Source: Deinococcales bacterium
GTDB lineage: Bacteria > Deinococcota > Deinococci > Deinococcales > JAAFIG01
Reading direction: 5' to 3'
Assembly: GCA_013298595.1 (NCBI GenBank)
Contig: JAAFIG010000001.1
Location: 249,056-313,055 of the forward strand
Length of the DNA stretch: 64,000 nt
Below, piece after piece: positions 7,467 through 16,296 of this stretch (within the stretch, counting starts at the first letter, position 1; each line of letters starts with the position of its first letter). The notes beneath the pieces were generated by a model that ran no database searches, had not been told where the DNA came from, and worked only from the letters and a program-made list of their open reading frames with translations. The translations under genes and the position numbers were made by a program.

Positions 7467-8672
7467 TTAACGAAAAGTTTTTTGATCTCGAGCACCCAGA
7501 ATCAGTGTCGTTGCAGCGCACAATGCCGCCACCAATAACCACAACACCCATTGATAATTGCCTGTTCTTGTATGCAGCCACCCAGCCACAAAAGGCATAG
7601 TGGCACTCGAAAGTGCTACCAGTAAGCTAACCGCACCATTGACCCGACCATACATTTTCGTATCAAATAAATCGGCGAGTAATGCCGCTCGTGTTAATGT
7701 GATAGCACCATTGGTTGCACCGTACAACAAGACAAAACCGTACACTCCAACATCCGAACCCAGCGTTAAAAGCAGTACACCCAAACCATGCACAGCAAAC
7801 GTAACACTGGATAACACAAGCAAAGCCGCTCGAGAAGTCATGGACGTAAAAAAGATGCGTCCCACCAGTTGTAAAACACCAATACTAGCCGCAATCAAAG
7901 CGGCAAACCCACTCGAATACCCACGCTCGAGCAGTAAAGGCACCAAATGCGGTGCCAGCACCGACACAGCCGTTCTACCCAAAGCAAAAGCCAATGCCAC
8001 ACTCCAAAAGGCTCTGGAATACCAAAAACTAATAGGCACCACCGTTTCTTGAGTGGTCACAACTTCGGGTGCGTCAGGTAAACCATCCACACTCGAGCCA
8101 ACATCTCTGGGGTGTTGCCGCACAACCCACCAAAGCAGTGGTGCGGTGCACAGCATCAGCACAGCCAGCACTTGCACTGCACCACGCCAACCAAGCAATG
8201 CCAATAGCCAAGTATCCAGTGGTACAAAAATGGTACTTGCCAGCCCAGCCACCAAAGTAATGGTCAGCATTGCCTTAGCACGGTAGACCCGAAACCAAAC
8301 AGCGATAGCTGTAAATGCAGGATCATAAAAAGTTGCTGCGGCACAAACCCCAAGTAACAACCAAACAACGTACAATAACGGCAAAGAAGTGGTTAAAGAC
8401 CAAATCCACAACAACCCACTCGAGCCAATAGTACCAACTGTCATGATCGCTCGAGCACCACGTTTATCAAGGATTCGCCCAAGCAACGGTGCAACCAAAC
8501 CTGTAACCAATATTGCCAAACTAAACGCCCCAGATGTTTGTGCCCGATCCCAACCCAATTCGCGTTCCATAGGTTGCACAAAAACTGCGAAGCTATAATA
8601 CAAAACACCATAAGCAATTGTTGTGCTCAAGGCTAAAACCCAAACCATTTGCCAACCGTAGAACTTGGGCAT
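7467..8672 (-). CDS. MFS transporter
   Basis: 401 residues and about 12 predicted TM helices; the cytoplasmic loop 2-3 carries the MFS motif GRILDKRGARAIMT. It resembles oxalate/formate- or monocarboxylate-type MFS porters (YGWQMVWVLALSTTIAYGVLYYSF at the N-terminus is common there), but no substrate can be named. It is upstream of apbE with a 9-nt gap, so it may share its transcript. AAAGG precedes the ATG by 8 nt. Confidence 0.85.
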   Translation of the reverse strand: MPKFYGWQMVWVLALSTTIAYGVLYYSFAVFVQPMERELGWDRAQTSGAFSLAILVTGLVAPLLGRILDKRGARAIMTVGTIGSSGLLWIWSLTTSLPLLYVVWLLLGVCAAATFYDPAFTAIAVWFRVYRAKAMLTITLVAGLASTIFVPLDTWLLALLGWRGAVQVLAVLMLCTAPLLWWVVRQHPRDVGSSVDGLPDAPEVVTTQETVVPISFWYSRAFWSVALAFALGRTAVSVLAPHLVPLLLERGYSSGFAALIAASIGVLQLVGRIFFTSMTSRAALLVLSSVTFAVHGLGVLLLTLGSDVGVYGFVLLYGATNGAITLTRAALLADLFDTKMYGRVNGAVSLLVALSSATMPFVAGWLHTRTGNYQWVLWLLVAALCAATTLILGARDQKTFR

Positions 8673-8726
8673 TGATAAAACCTTTGCGTGAAGGAGAAAA
8701 ATAAAGGTGGAAATTGATCAGGTTTT

Positions 8727-9428
8727 TTAAAAACCAAGTTGAAAACCTTGCCAAATAATCATGGCAGCACCAGCTACAAGCACAATAGCACTCGAGAAAC
8801 CCATGATTTGCCTAGCTTGCAAAGGTGGGTTACGGTATAAAAAACCCAGTACCAAACCACCAAATACACCTCCGATATGCCCCCAATGGTCAACATTAGG
8901 AATCAAAGCAGGTAACACTAAAGCAATCAGTACCATACTGCCATTTCTAACCAATTGCTGTTGTAATGCCGAAAAATCTCGAGTACCCACCGAAATAAGA
9001 AAACCCAGTAAACCAAAAATAGCGCCGCTAGCACCAATACTAATGGCTTGAGGATTGCCAAAAAATGTACTCATCACAGACCCCGATAAACCCGTAATCA
9101 CAAAAGCAAACAACAATTCTTGCCAACCTTGTAAACGCTCGAGTTGCCTGCCCAAATTCCATAAAGACAAGCCATTCATGGCTAAATGCACCACACTGCC
9201 ATGCAGTAAAGCAGCTGTGATAACACGCCAAAATTCGTTTTGCTCTAAGGTTAAAACCCGAGCATTACCACCCAGTGCAGCCAGCACAGGTACACTCGAG
9301 CCATCAAAAAATCTGCGCCAAGCCCCACCACCACTTGGGTCAAACACCAAACTCGAGAAAATATATAAAATTGTTAATGCCAGTAATAAAACAACAGTGA
9401 TGGGTGGGTAATCTGAACGACGATTCAT
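8727..9428 (-). CDS. Rhomboid intramembrane serine protease
   Basis: 233 residues with six or more TM helices. The catalytic dyad is visible: Ser134 in GASGAIFG and His184 in HWGHIGGVFGG; the HLAMNGLSLWNLG segment supplies the conserved His/Asn of TM2. It cleaves membrane proteins within the bilayer. The start codon at 9428 lies 6 nt after TATACT (9435-9440 on the complementary strand), so it appears leaderless. It is divergent from the site-2 protease gene, giving two intramembrane proteases back to back. Confidence 0.93.
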   Translation of the reverse strand: MNRRSDYPPITVVLLLALTILYIFSSLVFDPSGGGAWRRFFDGSSVPVLAALGGNARVLTLEQNEFWRVITAALLHGSVVHLAMNGLSLWNLGRQLERLQGWQELLFAFVITGLSGSVMSTFFGNPQAISIGASGAIFGLLGFLISVGTRDFSALQQQLVRNGSMVLIALVLPALIPNVDHWGHIGGVFGGLVLGFLYRNPPLQARQIMGFSSAIVLVAGAAMIIWQGFQLGF

Positions 9429-9521
9429 ACAAGCAGTATAAGGACTTTACTGAGCTTAGAGTTTACAGTTTCGCTTCCCGCGCCACATTCGTTTTTCACA
9501 CCAAGCTGTAGACTACTAAGC

Positions 9522-10580
9522 GTGGGTATTCTTGTTTGGCTTATTATTATTAACGTGGCAGTCTTTGTGCACGAGTTAGCGCATTATGCTTTGGCTCGAG
9601 TTCAGGGTGTGACTGTTAAAGCTTTTTCCATTGGTATGGGTCCAATTTTGCTACGGCGTACTTGGCGTGATACCGAATGGCGGATTTCTTTGTTACCATT
9701 GGGTGGTTACGTAGACATTGATGGTTTAGCCCCAACCGAATTTGATGAAACAGGTCGAGCTATTCCACCAACGCATGGTTTTGCCAAACTAGGTTATTGG
9801 GGCAAGTTTGCTGTGTTATTTGCAGGTCCATTAAGTAATGTAATACTGGCAATTATTATTGTTGGGTTTGCCTTTTTAGGACAAGGTAAAGAATTACAAA
9901 CCGAACGAATTCAACTGGGTGTCGTCAGCGGATCTGCTGCCGCAAAAGCAGGTTTTCGCAACAAAGATATTCTGGTCAAAATCAATGGTGTACTGGTCAA
10001 AGAAGTGGCTGCTGTCCGTACTCATTTACTAACCAATGGCGAACGTACCTTTACGATAGAACGCGATAACAAACAACTCGAGATTCAATTTAATTGGTCA
10101 CCCCTGATTTTTCCAGGTAAAGACCGCCCCAAATTTGGCGTTGGTATTGGTTTCGAGCGAACCTACGAACCGATTGCGCCACTCGAGGCATTTAGCCAAA
10201 GTGCCACCACACTGATTGGTGGTATTCCACAATTTGTTCAAGCCATTGTTGGTGGTATTTTTAAAACCCTAACTTTACAACGCGATGAAAACCTTTCAGG
10301 ACCAGTTGGAGCTGTCGCTGCAACTGAACAAGTTGCACAACAAGGATTTTTTCCTGTTTTATTCTTAGCTGGTGTGATTAACTTATCGCTGGGTTTATTT
10401 AACTTATTACCCATTCCTGGCTTAGATGGTGGCAGAATTGTTCTCTCGAGCATTGTGGCATTGCGCCGCAAACCATTTGCACCAGGGCAAGAAGAAAAAA
10501 TTAATTTCGCAGGTTTTATTTTTGTCATGGTCTTTATTTTCTTAGTGACCGTTCAGGACATTACCCGATTAGGTAAATAA
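9522..10580 (+). CDS. rseP: Site-2 metalloprotease (M50, RseP-like)
   Basis: 352 residues. The zinc motif HELAH is at residues 17-21 in the first TM helix, a PDZ domain spans roughly 120-210 (GVVSGSAAAKAGFRNKDIL), and the second motif NLLPIPGLDGGR supplies the third ligand. This is the classical RseP/SpoIVFB layout, cleaving anti-sigma factors or signal-peptide remnants in the inner membrane. The start is GTG at 9522, 7 nt after TAGACT (9509-9514), so leaderless. A glycosyltransferase gene follows after 2 nt. Confidence 0.92.
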   Translation: MGILVWLIIINVAVFVHELAHYALARVQGVTVKAFSIGMGPILLRRTWRDTEWRISLLPLGGYVDIDGLAPTEFDETGRAIPPTHGFAKLGYWGKFAVLFAGPLSNVILAIIIVGFAFLGQGKELQTERIQLGVVSGSAAAKAGFRNKDILVKINGVLVKEVAAVRTHLLTNGERTFTIERDNKQLEIQFNWSPLIFPGKDRPKFGVGIGFERTYEPIAPLEAFSQSATTLIGGIPQFVQAIVGGIFKTLTLQRDENLSGPVGAVAATEQVAQQGFFPVLFLAGVINLSLGLFNLLPIPGLDGGRIVLSSIVALRRKPFAPGQEEKINFAGFIFVMVFIFLVTVQDITRLGK

Positions 10581-10582
10581 TC

Positions 10583-11230
10583 ATGGTGGTTGTATCTGAA
10601 ATCCATGTGATTATTCCTGCTTTCAACGAAGCCCGCACCGTTGCCAGCGTTGTGCAAGTGGCTCGAGCCGCAGGTTTTACACATATTTTGGTGGTTTCCG
10701 ATGGCAGCACCGATCAAACCGCTACAGAAGCCAGAAATGCAGGTGCCGAAGTCCTCGAGTTACACCCAAACCGAGGCAAAGGTGGAGCAGTCCTAGCGGG
10801 TGCACAACACTGCCAAAGCGAGTATGTGCTGCTATTAGACGCAGATTTACTGAATTTAACAGCCACTCATTTACAAAATATGCTCGAGCCAATAAACACT
10901 GGTACTGCCGATACCACCGCTGGTTTATTCCAAGGTGGCGGTGTAATTACCGACATTGGTAACAGGGGCACACCGCATTGGAGTGGTCAACGAATTATTC
11001 CAAGGCAAACAATTTTACATGCCAAAGATATTGCCACCGCTGGGTATGGCATCGAAATTGCGCTGAACAACCAGATTAAACTCGAGCAGTTGCGTTTACA
11101 ATACGTCAATTTAATCGGTGCTTCGCAAATTATTAAAGAACAAAAACTCGGTGTTCTGGCAGGCATTTTACGCCGCCTGAAGATGTACTGGCAAATTCTG
11201 CGTTACAGCCGCAGCAACCGCCAACACTAA
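10583..11230 (+). CDS. Family 2 glycosyltransferase
   Basis: 215 residues with a GT-A fold: HVIIPAFNEARTVASVV at the N-terminus, VVSDGSTDQT, and the DxD-type LLLDADLLNL. The C-terminal TM segments of dolichyl-phosphate transferases are lacking; a short basic helix (RRLKMYWQILRYSR) may associate with the membrane. It would transfer a sugar from a nucleotide donor to an unknown acceptor. It is 2 nt downstream of the site-2 protease and overlaps the convergent HD-GYP gene by a few bases. Confidence 0.88.
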   Translation: MVVVSEIHVIIPAFNEARTVASVVQVARAAGFTHILVVSDGSTDQTATEARNAGAEVLELHPNRGKGGAVLAGAQHCQSEYVLLLDADLLNLTATHLQNMLEPINTGTADTTAGLFQGGGVITDIGNRGTPHWSGQRIIPRQTILHAKDIATAGYGIEIALNNQIKLEQLRLQYVNLIGASQIIKEQKLGVLAGILRRLKMYWQILRYSRSNRQH

Positions 11231-12195
11231 GCAAAACGGCGTTGCAACATGGTCGGACTCATAGATAAAAGCGCTTCCACAACATTGGGGTCAAACTGCG
11301 ACCCCGAGCCTGCAATCACCCGTTCTCGAGCATCCCAAATAGGCATGGCGGCACGGTACGGACGATTTGTGGTCATGGCATCAAAAGCATCTACCACAGA
11401 AATAATTCTGCCACCCAAAGGAATGTCCGATTCACCAAGTTTATCTGGGTAACCTTTACCATCCCAGCGTTCATGATGCGCCCGAACCATTGGCGCGAGT
11501 AAATCGCCATTGGGCATCGAAGCCACAATGTCTGCACCATGGGCTGGATGTAAACGCATTAACTCCCATTCGATAGCCGAAAGTTTATCGGGTTTACGCA
11601 GAATCTCGCCAGGAATTGCAATTTTACCAATATCATGCAGTAAACCAGCCGCTCGAACCACCGCGATATCTCGAGCTGTTAAACCCATATGAAATGCCAC
11701 ATGCCCCGCCAAGAAACGCAAACGTTCAATATGCCCGCTGGTGTACGGATCGTGCTTCTCGACAGCTTTGGCAATCGAACGCATCACATCCAAAGGACCT
11801 GTCATGGCTAAACGATGATGGTGCTGCGTACATAAACGCTGCACTCGCAAAGCAAAAGAATCGTGTTCCCACGGCGCAGGCAAGACATCATCCACCTGAG
11901 AATTAATCAATTGCGACTCGAGATGCCGAGCTTGTGGCGGCAACATGGCAATAATTGGCACATCGGTATGCGGATCGGATTTAATGGTACGAATTAAATT
12001 AATTGGAAAAGAACTGGTGGGTTCGATGACCACACAATCTACTAAACCCATCGAACAAGCATCCAAAATTTGCAAATCGGTACCAACCACATCCACTGTC
12101 ATGCCAAGTTCTTGAATGGCACGTTGTTCCGCGCCAACACTAATATCTAGTGTGCCAAACAAAAACAACACCCGAAATGGACGATCAATGACCAT
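11227..12195 (-). CDS. HD-GYP c-di-GMP phosphodiesterase
   Basis: 322 residues. Residues 8-115 look like a receiver domain that has lost its phospho-acceptor: the expected Asp after the third strand is Glu (CVVIEPTSS). The HD-GYP domain follows: AGLLHDIGK (HD at 187-188), AHHERWDGKGYP (GYP at 248-250) and VVDAFDAMTTNRPYR. HD-GYP proteins hydrolyse cyclic di-GMP, so it probably opposes the GGDEF protein at 30067-30675. The pseudo-receiver suggests control by protein contact and not by phosphorylation. Confidence 0.9.
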   Translation of the reverse strand: MVIDRPFRVLFLFGTLDISVGAEQRAIQELGMTVDVVGTDLQILDACSMGLVDCVVIEPTSSFPINLIRTIKSDPHTDVPIIAMLPPQARHLESQLINSQVDDVLPAPWEHDSFALRVQRLCTQHHHRLAMTGPLDVMRSIAKAVEKHDPYTSGHIERLRFLAGHVAFHMGLTARDIAVVRAAGLLHDIGKIAIPGEILRKPDKLSAIEWELMRLHPAHGADIVASMPNGDLLAPMVRAHHERWDGKGYPDKLGESDIPLGGRIISVVDAFDAMTTNRPYRAAMPIWDARERVIAGSGSQFDPNVVEALLSMSPTMLQRRFA

Positions 12196-12389
12196 GCAAA
12201 CCCCACCCCACTTAATTCAAGCATACCCCAGAAAAATTTGCTTCTTTGGTTAAAAGTAACACAGACCACACCGCATTTCCGTACCCAGCACCCAAATGCC
12301 CTAAACACTGTCAAAGACAATGTCAAACCAATACACAAAGCTAAAGGAATCGCCTATCACAACCCCTACAATGCACTCGGGGGTTTGCA

Positions 12390-14366
12390 CTAATTCATAC
12401 GGTATTTGAGTTCTTGCTTTAACTGCGACAACGTCGGAGGTAATTCGCCAACCTCAGCTAAAAACTGAGATTCCACCATACTCATTGCCTTACGACTTGC
12501 CAGCGCACCCTCGACTTCTCGAGTGGCACGAACCAACAACTCGTTGAGGCTTTCGTCGAGTGGTTCGACTTTTAGTAAGCGTTCTGTTAAACGCCGACAA
12601 GCTTGATAATCTCCGGTTTCGTACATCTCCTGCACCAATTTCAATCCGCTACGTACAAGTAACCATTCCACGTTTGCACGCACCTCCTCGATCCACTGCC
12701 CTTCAAAGCCGCGAAGGAAGGGTCCTTTGCAAAGCTCGAGGGCGGTGTAGAAATCATTTTCCGTAGGAGCGTGCAGCAAACGTGCAACTTCAGCGTAGTC
12801 AAACTCTAACGGAACGGAGTCCGTCTCGAGGGTGTAGGTTTTGGTACTGCGATCATAAGCAAAACGCAGCGAAGGAATAGCCGCTTGAATTTCGTAACGA
12901 GCCGTGTGGAAGTAACTTTTACCCGCTTCGACACCTTTAGAATTTTCAAAAACATCGGTAACAATTTTTTCCAAAGAAGTACCTGGATGCAAGTACAAAT
13001 ACGCCATCATTGCTAAGGATTTTTGTAAACGCACCACCGTCGGTTGACCATTGACCAACAACGTCGCATCACCCATTGCTTGCAAACGCAACACTCGAGC
13101 CGCAGGACGCTCCTCTATTGGCAAACGAGCCGCAGCCTGACGACCATGCAACGCAAACGCACCATACGAAGAAGCAATCGCCGTTAACGGCTCGAGATCA
13201 CCAATAAAACGGCGTTCTAACTCGAGGAAACCAGCATTCTCGGTAATATGAACCACATCCGAAACCAAATCCAAGTGTTGTGAAGCCACAGCCACATTAC
13301 CCATTTTTAAGTGCAAATTAGCAAGTTGCAATAAAGTCCAACCGAGTTCACGCCGCCACTCGAGGTCTTGGAAAATAATACGAGCTGCTTCTAAATGTTG
13401 TAAAGCTGGTTGTAAATTACCAATAGCTACTTGGTACTGCCCACGCCTAAGCTCGAGCAAACCATGTTCCCCACGAGATTGAACAGCTAAATCTAATTGG
13501 CAGAGTTGCCCACGAGCATGGTCGAGTTCTTGGTTATGGACAAACATACCGATTAAATAGAACTGAGCACGAGTACTCAATGACTGATTCTCTGAGCGCT
13601 TTTGGCAATCGTGGATAGCTTGTAATAGTGTTGTAATAGCTTTTTGTGGTTGCTCGAAATACTCATTTAATGATGCGTTGATACTGTACTTAATATTCAG
13701 TTGCGGGTTGTCACGTACTAGATTTTTAACAGCATTAAGCTCATCTTGAGATTCTTCATAACGTTCGAGGAAAAATGTAATTTCAGCTCGAGACATACGA
13801 AGATATACTTCCCAACTACCTTGTGCATTTTGTAAAGCCTGATCAAGATACTCTAAAGCTTTGCCACAAAAACCAGACGCAAAATACGCACCTGCAATAC
13901 CTTGCCCAATAGCTTGAATCAATGAACCACTATCTGCGAGTAACTTGGCTTCTACCCAAGCTTTTTTTAGATAGTTTAGGGCAAGACGCATTTTTCCATG
14001 CCGATAAGCTATATCACCTTTAATAAATTGTAGTTGTACTTGGTCTCGAGGAACCAAGTTATTGATGTCTATACTATTAATAACTTGCTCAGCTTCGTCT
14101 GGCTCCCCTTGTAAAATTGCCAACTGTACCAAATCTACATTTGCACCATAGTCACCAAACTGGATCGCTTTTTTTAAATAAATTGTGGCTTGTGTAAATT
14201 CACCAAGCCCCCAATATGCCCGCCCCGCAGAACGATACTCCGTCCCTGACACATCTTTTAAGTATTGAAAAGCATGAATTGCATTCTGATAATTCCCTAA
14301 TTGCATGAATGTAGCCAAGCGGTTGCACGCGGCTGCATTTGATTGGGAAGCGATTGCATGAGACAT
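12390..14366 (-). CDS. TPR-BTAD (SARP-like) transcription activator
   Basis: 658 residues. Residues 15-400 are helical TPR repeats (GNYQNAIHAF, GEFTQATIYLKKAI, GNLQPALQHLEAA). Residues 425-505 form an OmpR-like winged helix (LRLQAMGDATLLVNGQPTVV), and 520-625 a bacterial transcription activation domain (FLRGFEGQWIEEVRANVEWLL). This is the SARP/AfsR module set with the TPR at the N-terminus instead of the usual C-terminus. No NTPase domain is seen. It is divergent from a 39-residue secreted peptide gene 53 bp away. A degenerate copy of its last ~52 residues lies at 15184-15342. SARP proteins bind 7-bp repeats with 11-bp period; such repeats exist at 20338-20355 and 20528-20545. Confidence 0.85.
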   Translation of the reverse strand: MSHAIASQSNAAACNRLATFMQLGNYQNAIHAFQYLKDVSGTEYRSAGRAYWGLGEFTQATIYLKKAIQFGDYGANVDLVQLAILQGEPDEAEQVINSIDINNLVPRDQVQLQFIKGDIAYRHGKMRLALNYLKKAWVEAKLLADSGSLIQAIGQGIAGAYFASGFCGKALEYLDQALQNAQGSWEVYLRMSRAEITFFLERYEESQDELNAVKNLVRDNPQLNIKYSINASLNEYFEQPQKAITTLLQAIHDCQKRSENQSLSTRAQFYLIGMFVHNQELDHARGQLCQLDLAVQSRGEHGLLELRRGQYQVAIGNLQPALQHLEAARIIFQDLEWRRELGWTLLQLANLHLKMGNVAVASQHLDLVSDVVHITENAGFLELERRFIGDLEPLTAIASSYGAFALHGRQAAARLPIEERPAARVLRLQAMGDATLLVNGQPTVVRLQKSLAMMAYLYLHPGTSLEKIVTDVFENSKGVEAGKSYFHTARYEIQAAIPSLRFAYDRSTKTYTLETDSVPLEFDYAEVARLLHAPTENDFYTALELCKGPFLRGFEGQWIEEVRANVEWLLVRSGLKLVQEMYETGDYQACRRLTERLLKVEPLDESLNELLVRATREVEGALASRKAMSMVESQFLAEVGELPPTLSQLKQELKYRMN

Positions 14367-14419
14367 AAAAATGGAATCCTTAAACTTGCAACAATTAGTT
14401 AGACCTTCTAGGAGAGATT

Positions 14420-14539
14420 ATGAAAAAAGTATTACGTATGGCATTGGTAGTGGTTCTTGGTTTAATGGCATCTGGTATTGCAAATGCAGACGGTCAATCA
14501 GGCGGAGTTCTCCCACCTCGAGTTTGCTCATCTTGCTAA
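14420..14539 (+). CDS. Small secreted Cys peptide (39 aa)
   Basis: Strong ribosome site AGGAGAG 3 nt before the ATG. The product starts MKKVLRMALVVVLGLMASG, a classical signal sequence with probable cleavage after IANA, leaving a 16-residue mature peptide DGQSGGVLPPRVCSSC ending in CxxC. It is divergent from the TPR-BTAD regulator, and a good terminator lies 170 bp downstream. A secreted signal or a small redox-active peptide is possible; I recognise no family. The pairing of a TPR regulator with an exported peptide recalls peptide quorum sensing, but that is inference. Confidence 0.7.
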   Translation: MKKVLRMALVVVLGLMASGIANADGQSGGVLPPRVCSSC

Positions 14540-14704
14540 TCCCTAACTTACAACAAAAACTTGCTTCACGTTGTTTATTCCACCCAAATTACCTTCACGG
14601 ATTGTTTATCCTTATTATACGCCCTTAAACCAGCCTAGGATTCTCCCCCAAAAGCTGGCAGCCCAGTAATTGCAATCCCCCGATTAAACACTGGGCTATT
14701 AAGG

Positions 14705-14735
14705 AAAGGCGGCTTAAATGCCGCCTTTTACTTTT
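14705..14735 (+). terminator. Rho-independent terminator
   Basis: AAAGGCGGC (14705-14713), 6-nt loop, GCCGCCTTT (14720-14728), then TTACTTTTG. Probably ends the small-peptide transcript. Confidence 0.85.
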
Positions 14736-14923
14736 GTTACCCACTCGAGCAAATACCAAAAACACACATCTGAACTCACCGTTCTCGAGACAAATTACCT
14801 CGGGTTTATACCAGAGTTTAAATAAGCTCGAGGCTCGAGCCTGAAAGCAATACCCGTTCAGAATAAAAACTCGAGATGTGAAAAGCCGCTCTCTATCCGT
14901 CTCGCTTGAAGCTCGCCACCTTT

Positions 14924-15027
14924 CTCTCGCAAGCGAAAGAAAGGAAGAAACAATCCTAAAGCACTTTTTGGCAAGCAAAAGAAAGGAAAAAAGCACGGCT
15001 CTTAAAGCCCTCTTTCGCTTGCGAGAG
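14924..15027. repeat. 17-bp perfect inverted repeat
   Basis: CTCTCGCAAGCGAAAGA (14924-14940) and TCTTTCGCTTGCGAGAG (15011-15027) flank a 70-bp purine-rich spacer with its own AAGAAAGGAA repeats. It could fold as a long hairpin or be the ends of a decayed element; no transposase is present. Confidence 0.7.
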
Positions 15028-15183
15028 AGGGTTGGGTGAGAGTTCACCAGCCAACGTTCTTATCATCTCGAGCCAGAGCCTACCCACCAACAACCCTCAA
15101 GAACTAACAAAGCTCGAGTTTTTGTGACTCGAGCCAAAACAAGATTTGTAAAACCTGTTAAGCAGTTCTTTCAACCTCGAGCC

Positions 15184-15342
15184 TTAATTGATAGGCAAAC
15201 GAATTTCTTGTTTCAACTGCGCCAACGTTTGTGGCAACTCGCCAACTTCGGCAATAAACTGAGATTCGACTAAATTCACGGCTTGATGCCCAGCCAATAC
15301 ACCCTCGATTTCTCGAGTCACCCGTACCAGCAATGCGTTTAC
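15184..15342 (-). pseudogene. Remnant of a second TPR-BTAD regulator
   Basis: The last ~52 codons are clearly homologous to the C-terminus of the 658-residue regulator: NALLVRVTREIEGVLAG here against NELLVRATREVEGALAS there, then VESQFIAEVGELPQTLAQLK against VESQFLAEVGELPPTLSQLK. Homology stops abruptly near 15342, where unrelated sequence joins a LuxR-gene remnant on the other strand. There is no start and no DNA-binding domain, so it is a broken paralogue. Confidence 0.85.
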
Positions 15343-15358
15343 AGGTTTCAGTACGCTT

Positions 15359-15400
15359 TCAAACCTCGAGCATTTAGCCATTCACAAGAATTTGTCATAG
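15359..15400 (+). pseudogene. 3' remnant of a LuxR-type HTH gene
   Basis: The frame reads SNLEHLAIHKNLS then stop, matching the end of the intact LuxR-type gene at 20678-20917 (YLENLAIRNQD). The rest of the gene is missing. It marks the left edge of duplicated segment A. Confidence 0.75.
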
Positions 15401-15715
15401 TACATTTATCATATGCAGTTTGTAACTCGGCAAAACACAAACCTTGTGCCAAGATACACCCATCAACTCGAGTTGAAATCCCAAGAAGTAAAAGAGGTAA
15501 CAATGAAGTTTTTGTCTCGAGTAACAAGGATTCTACTAGCAACAATGGTTGCTTCCCAAGGTGCAATGCTTGTTCCTGCAATGGCAGCCAGCCAAGGCAA
15601 GCAATTAGCAGTCAAAGCCATTGGAATGGCTGAACTGAAAAGTGAATTCGGAGCAGGTGGTGGGGGCGGCGGGAGCGGTGGACCAGTTGTAGTTGACCCA
15701 GGTAATGGAGGTGGT
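15362..15715 (+). repeat. Duplicated segment, copy A
   Basis: About 350 bp nearly identical to 20882-21250: the tail of the LuxR gene, the shared leader region (TTTGTCATAGTACATTTATC onward) and the first ~60 codons of the secreted protein. Most differences inside the coding part are synonymous. Similarity ends sharply after the Gly linker. Confidence 0.9.
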
Positions 15716-16231
15716 GGAAATCCGAGTTGCCAATATAATTGGAACGCAAATCAATACTGTGATTGGGTTGACCGTAATACCATCACCGAAGTTCAAACTG
15801 ATTACTCAGATTGGATTGAGTTTAGGGATGTTGGTTTTCCTATAATTTCATGTGATGCAGGTAATGGTTCAACATGTGCTCAACGATCATATGAAGCGTC
15901 TGTTGCAGTTGCAATAAATATTCAGTTCTCAGTTGCTGATCCCCAAGGAGTATATTCTGGTGCAGTTGCTTTATCGATTCAAGCTGGAGCAGCTATAAGT
16001 GCCTCTTTTGAAAATGTTCCTAATGGTACACAACTCAAAGGATTTTTAAAACTAGATTGGCAACGTCGTGGTGGATACTATACCGCTGTTTACCGTGATG
16101 ATACTGGTGTTGTAGGAAGGTTTACAGTTGGTCCTAATTGGCAACGAACAACAGTAGCTAGTTATTCCTATACAGTCCTTAAACGTCCAAACGCTAATTC
16201 AAGCTGGATATTACCTAATAGGGGTTATTAA
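15503..16231 (+). CDS. Polymorphic secreted protein A
   Basis: 242 residues. AAGAGG precedes the ATG at 15503. Signal peptide about 1-28 (ends PAMA), then a segment with GMAELKSEFGAGG reminiscent of double-Gly leader sequences, a Gly linker (51-72) and a unique domain with four Cys (first two at 76 and 86). Residues 1-57 differ from copy B (21033-21686) at one position, the remainder not at all alike. The unique domain looks beta-rich with hydrophobic ASVAVAINIQFSV and GAVALSIQAGAAI strands. Possible roles are a bacteriocin-like effector, an adhesin or an amyloid; the sequence does not decide. A perfect palindrome and an AT-rich partner gene follow. Confidence 0.8.
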   Translation: MKFLSRVTRILLATMVASQGAMLVPAMAASQGKQLAVKAIGMAELKSEFGAGGGGGGSGGPVVVDPGNGGGGNPSCQYNWNANQYCDWVDRNTITEVQTDYSDWIEFRDVGFPIISCDAGNGSTCAQRSYEASVAVAINIQFSVADPQGVYSGAVALSIQAGAAISASFENVPNGTQLKGFLKLDWQRRGGYYTAVYRDDTGVVGRFTVGPNWQRTTVASYSYTVLKRPNANSSWILPNRGY

Positions 16232-16243
16232 TTTTTATAATCA

Positions 16244-16275
16244 GTTTAGCTTACTTTAATTAAAGTAAGCTAAAC
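16244..16275. repeat. 32-bp perfect palindrome
   Basis: GTTTAGCTTACTTTAA (16244-16259) and its exact complement TTAAAGTAAGCTAAAC (16260-16275), 16-bp arms without loop, between secreted protein A and its partner gene. No T tract follows, so it is not an ordinary terminator. The equivalent place in copy B has another perfect 16-bp-arm palindrome of different sequence. Confidence 0.95.
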
Positions 16276-16296
16276 CAAACACAAATGGAGTTAATT

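Larger units (their letters stand above)
14540..15183. other. Gene-poor spacer with structured elements
   Basis: About 640 bp without a convincing gene. It holds a 7-bp stem (GCCCAGT 14661-14667 with ACTGGGC 14690-14696), a terminator at 14705-14735 and a 17-bp inverted repeat at 14924-15027, plus several CTCGAG sites. One long open frame on the minus strand has a basic, biased composition and no ribosome site. Confidence 0.6.

Noticed and set aside
14625..15047. Minus-strand open frame of 140 codons in the gene-poor spacer
   Set aside because: Composition is biased by purine/pyrimidine repeats, no ribosome site, and it spans a terminator and inverted repeat.
15413..15502. 30-codon N-terminal extension of secreted protein A (and 20943-21032 of B), in frame in both copies
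   Set aside because: The AAGAGG site and the signal peptide begin at the internal ATG; conservation is explained by a shared untranslated leader, though translation of the extension is not excluded.
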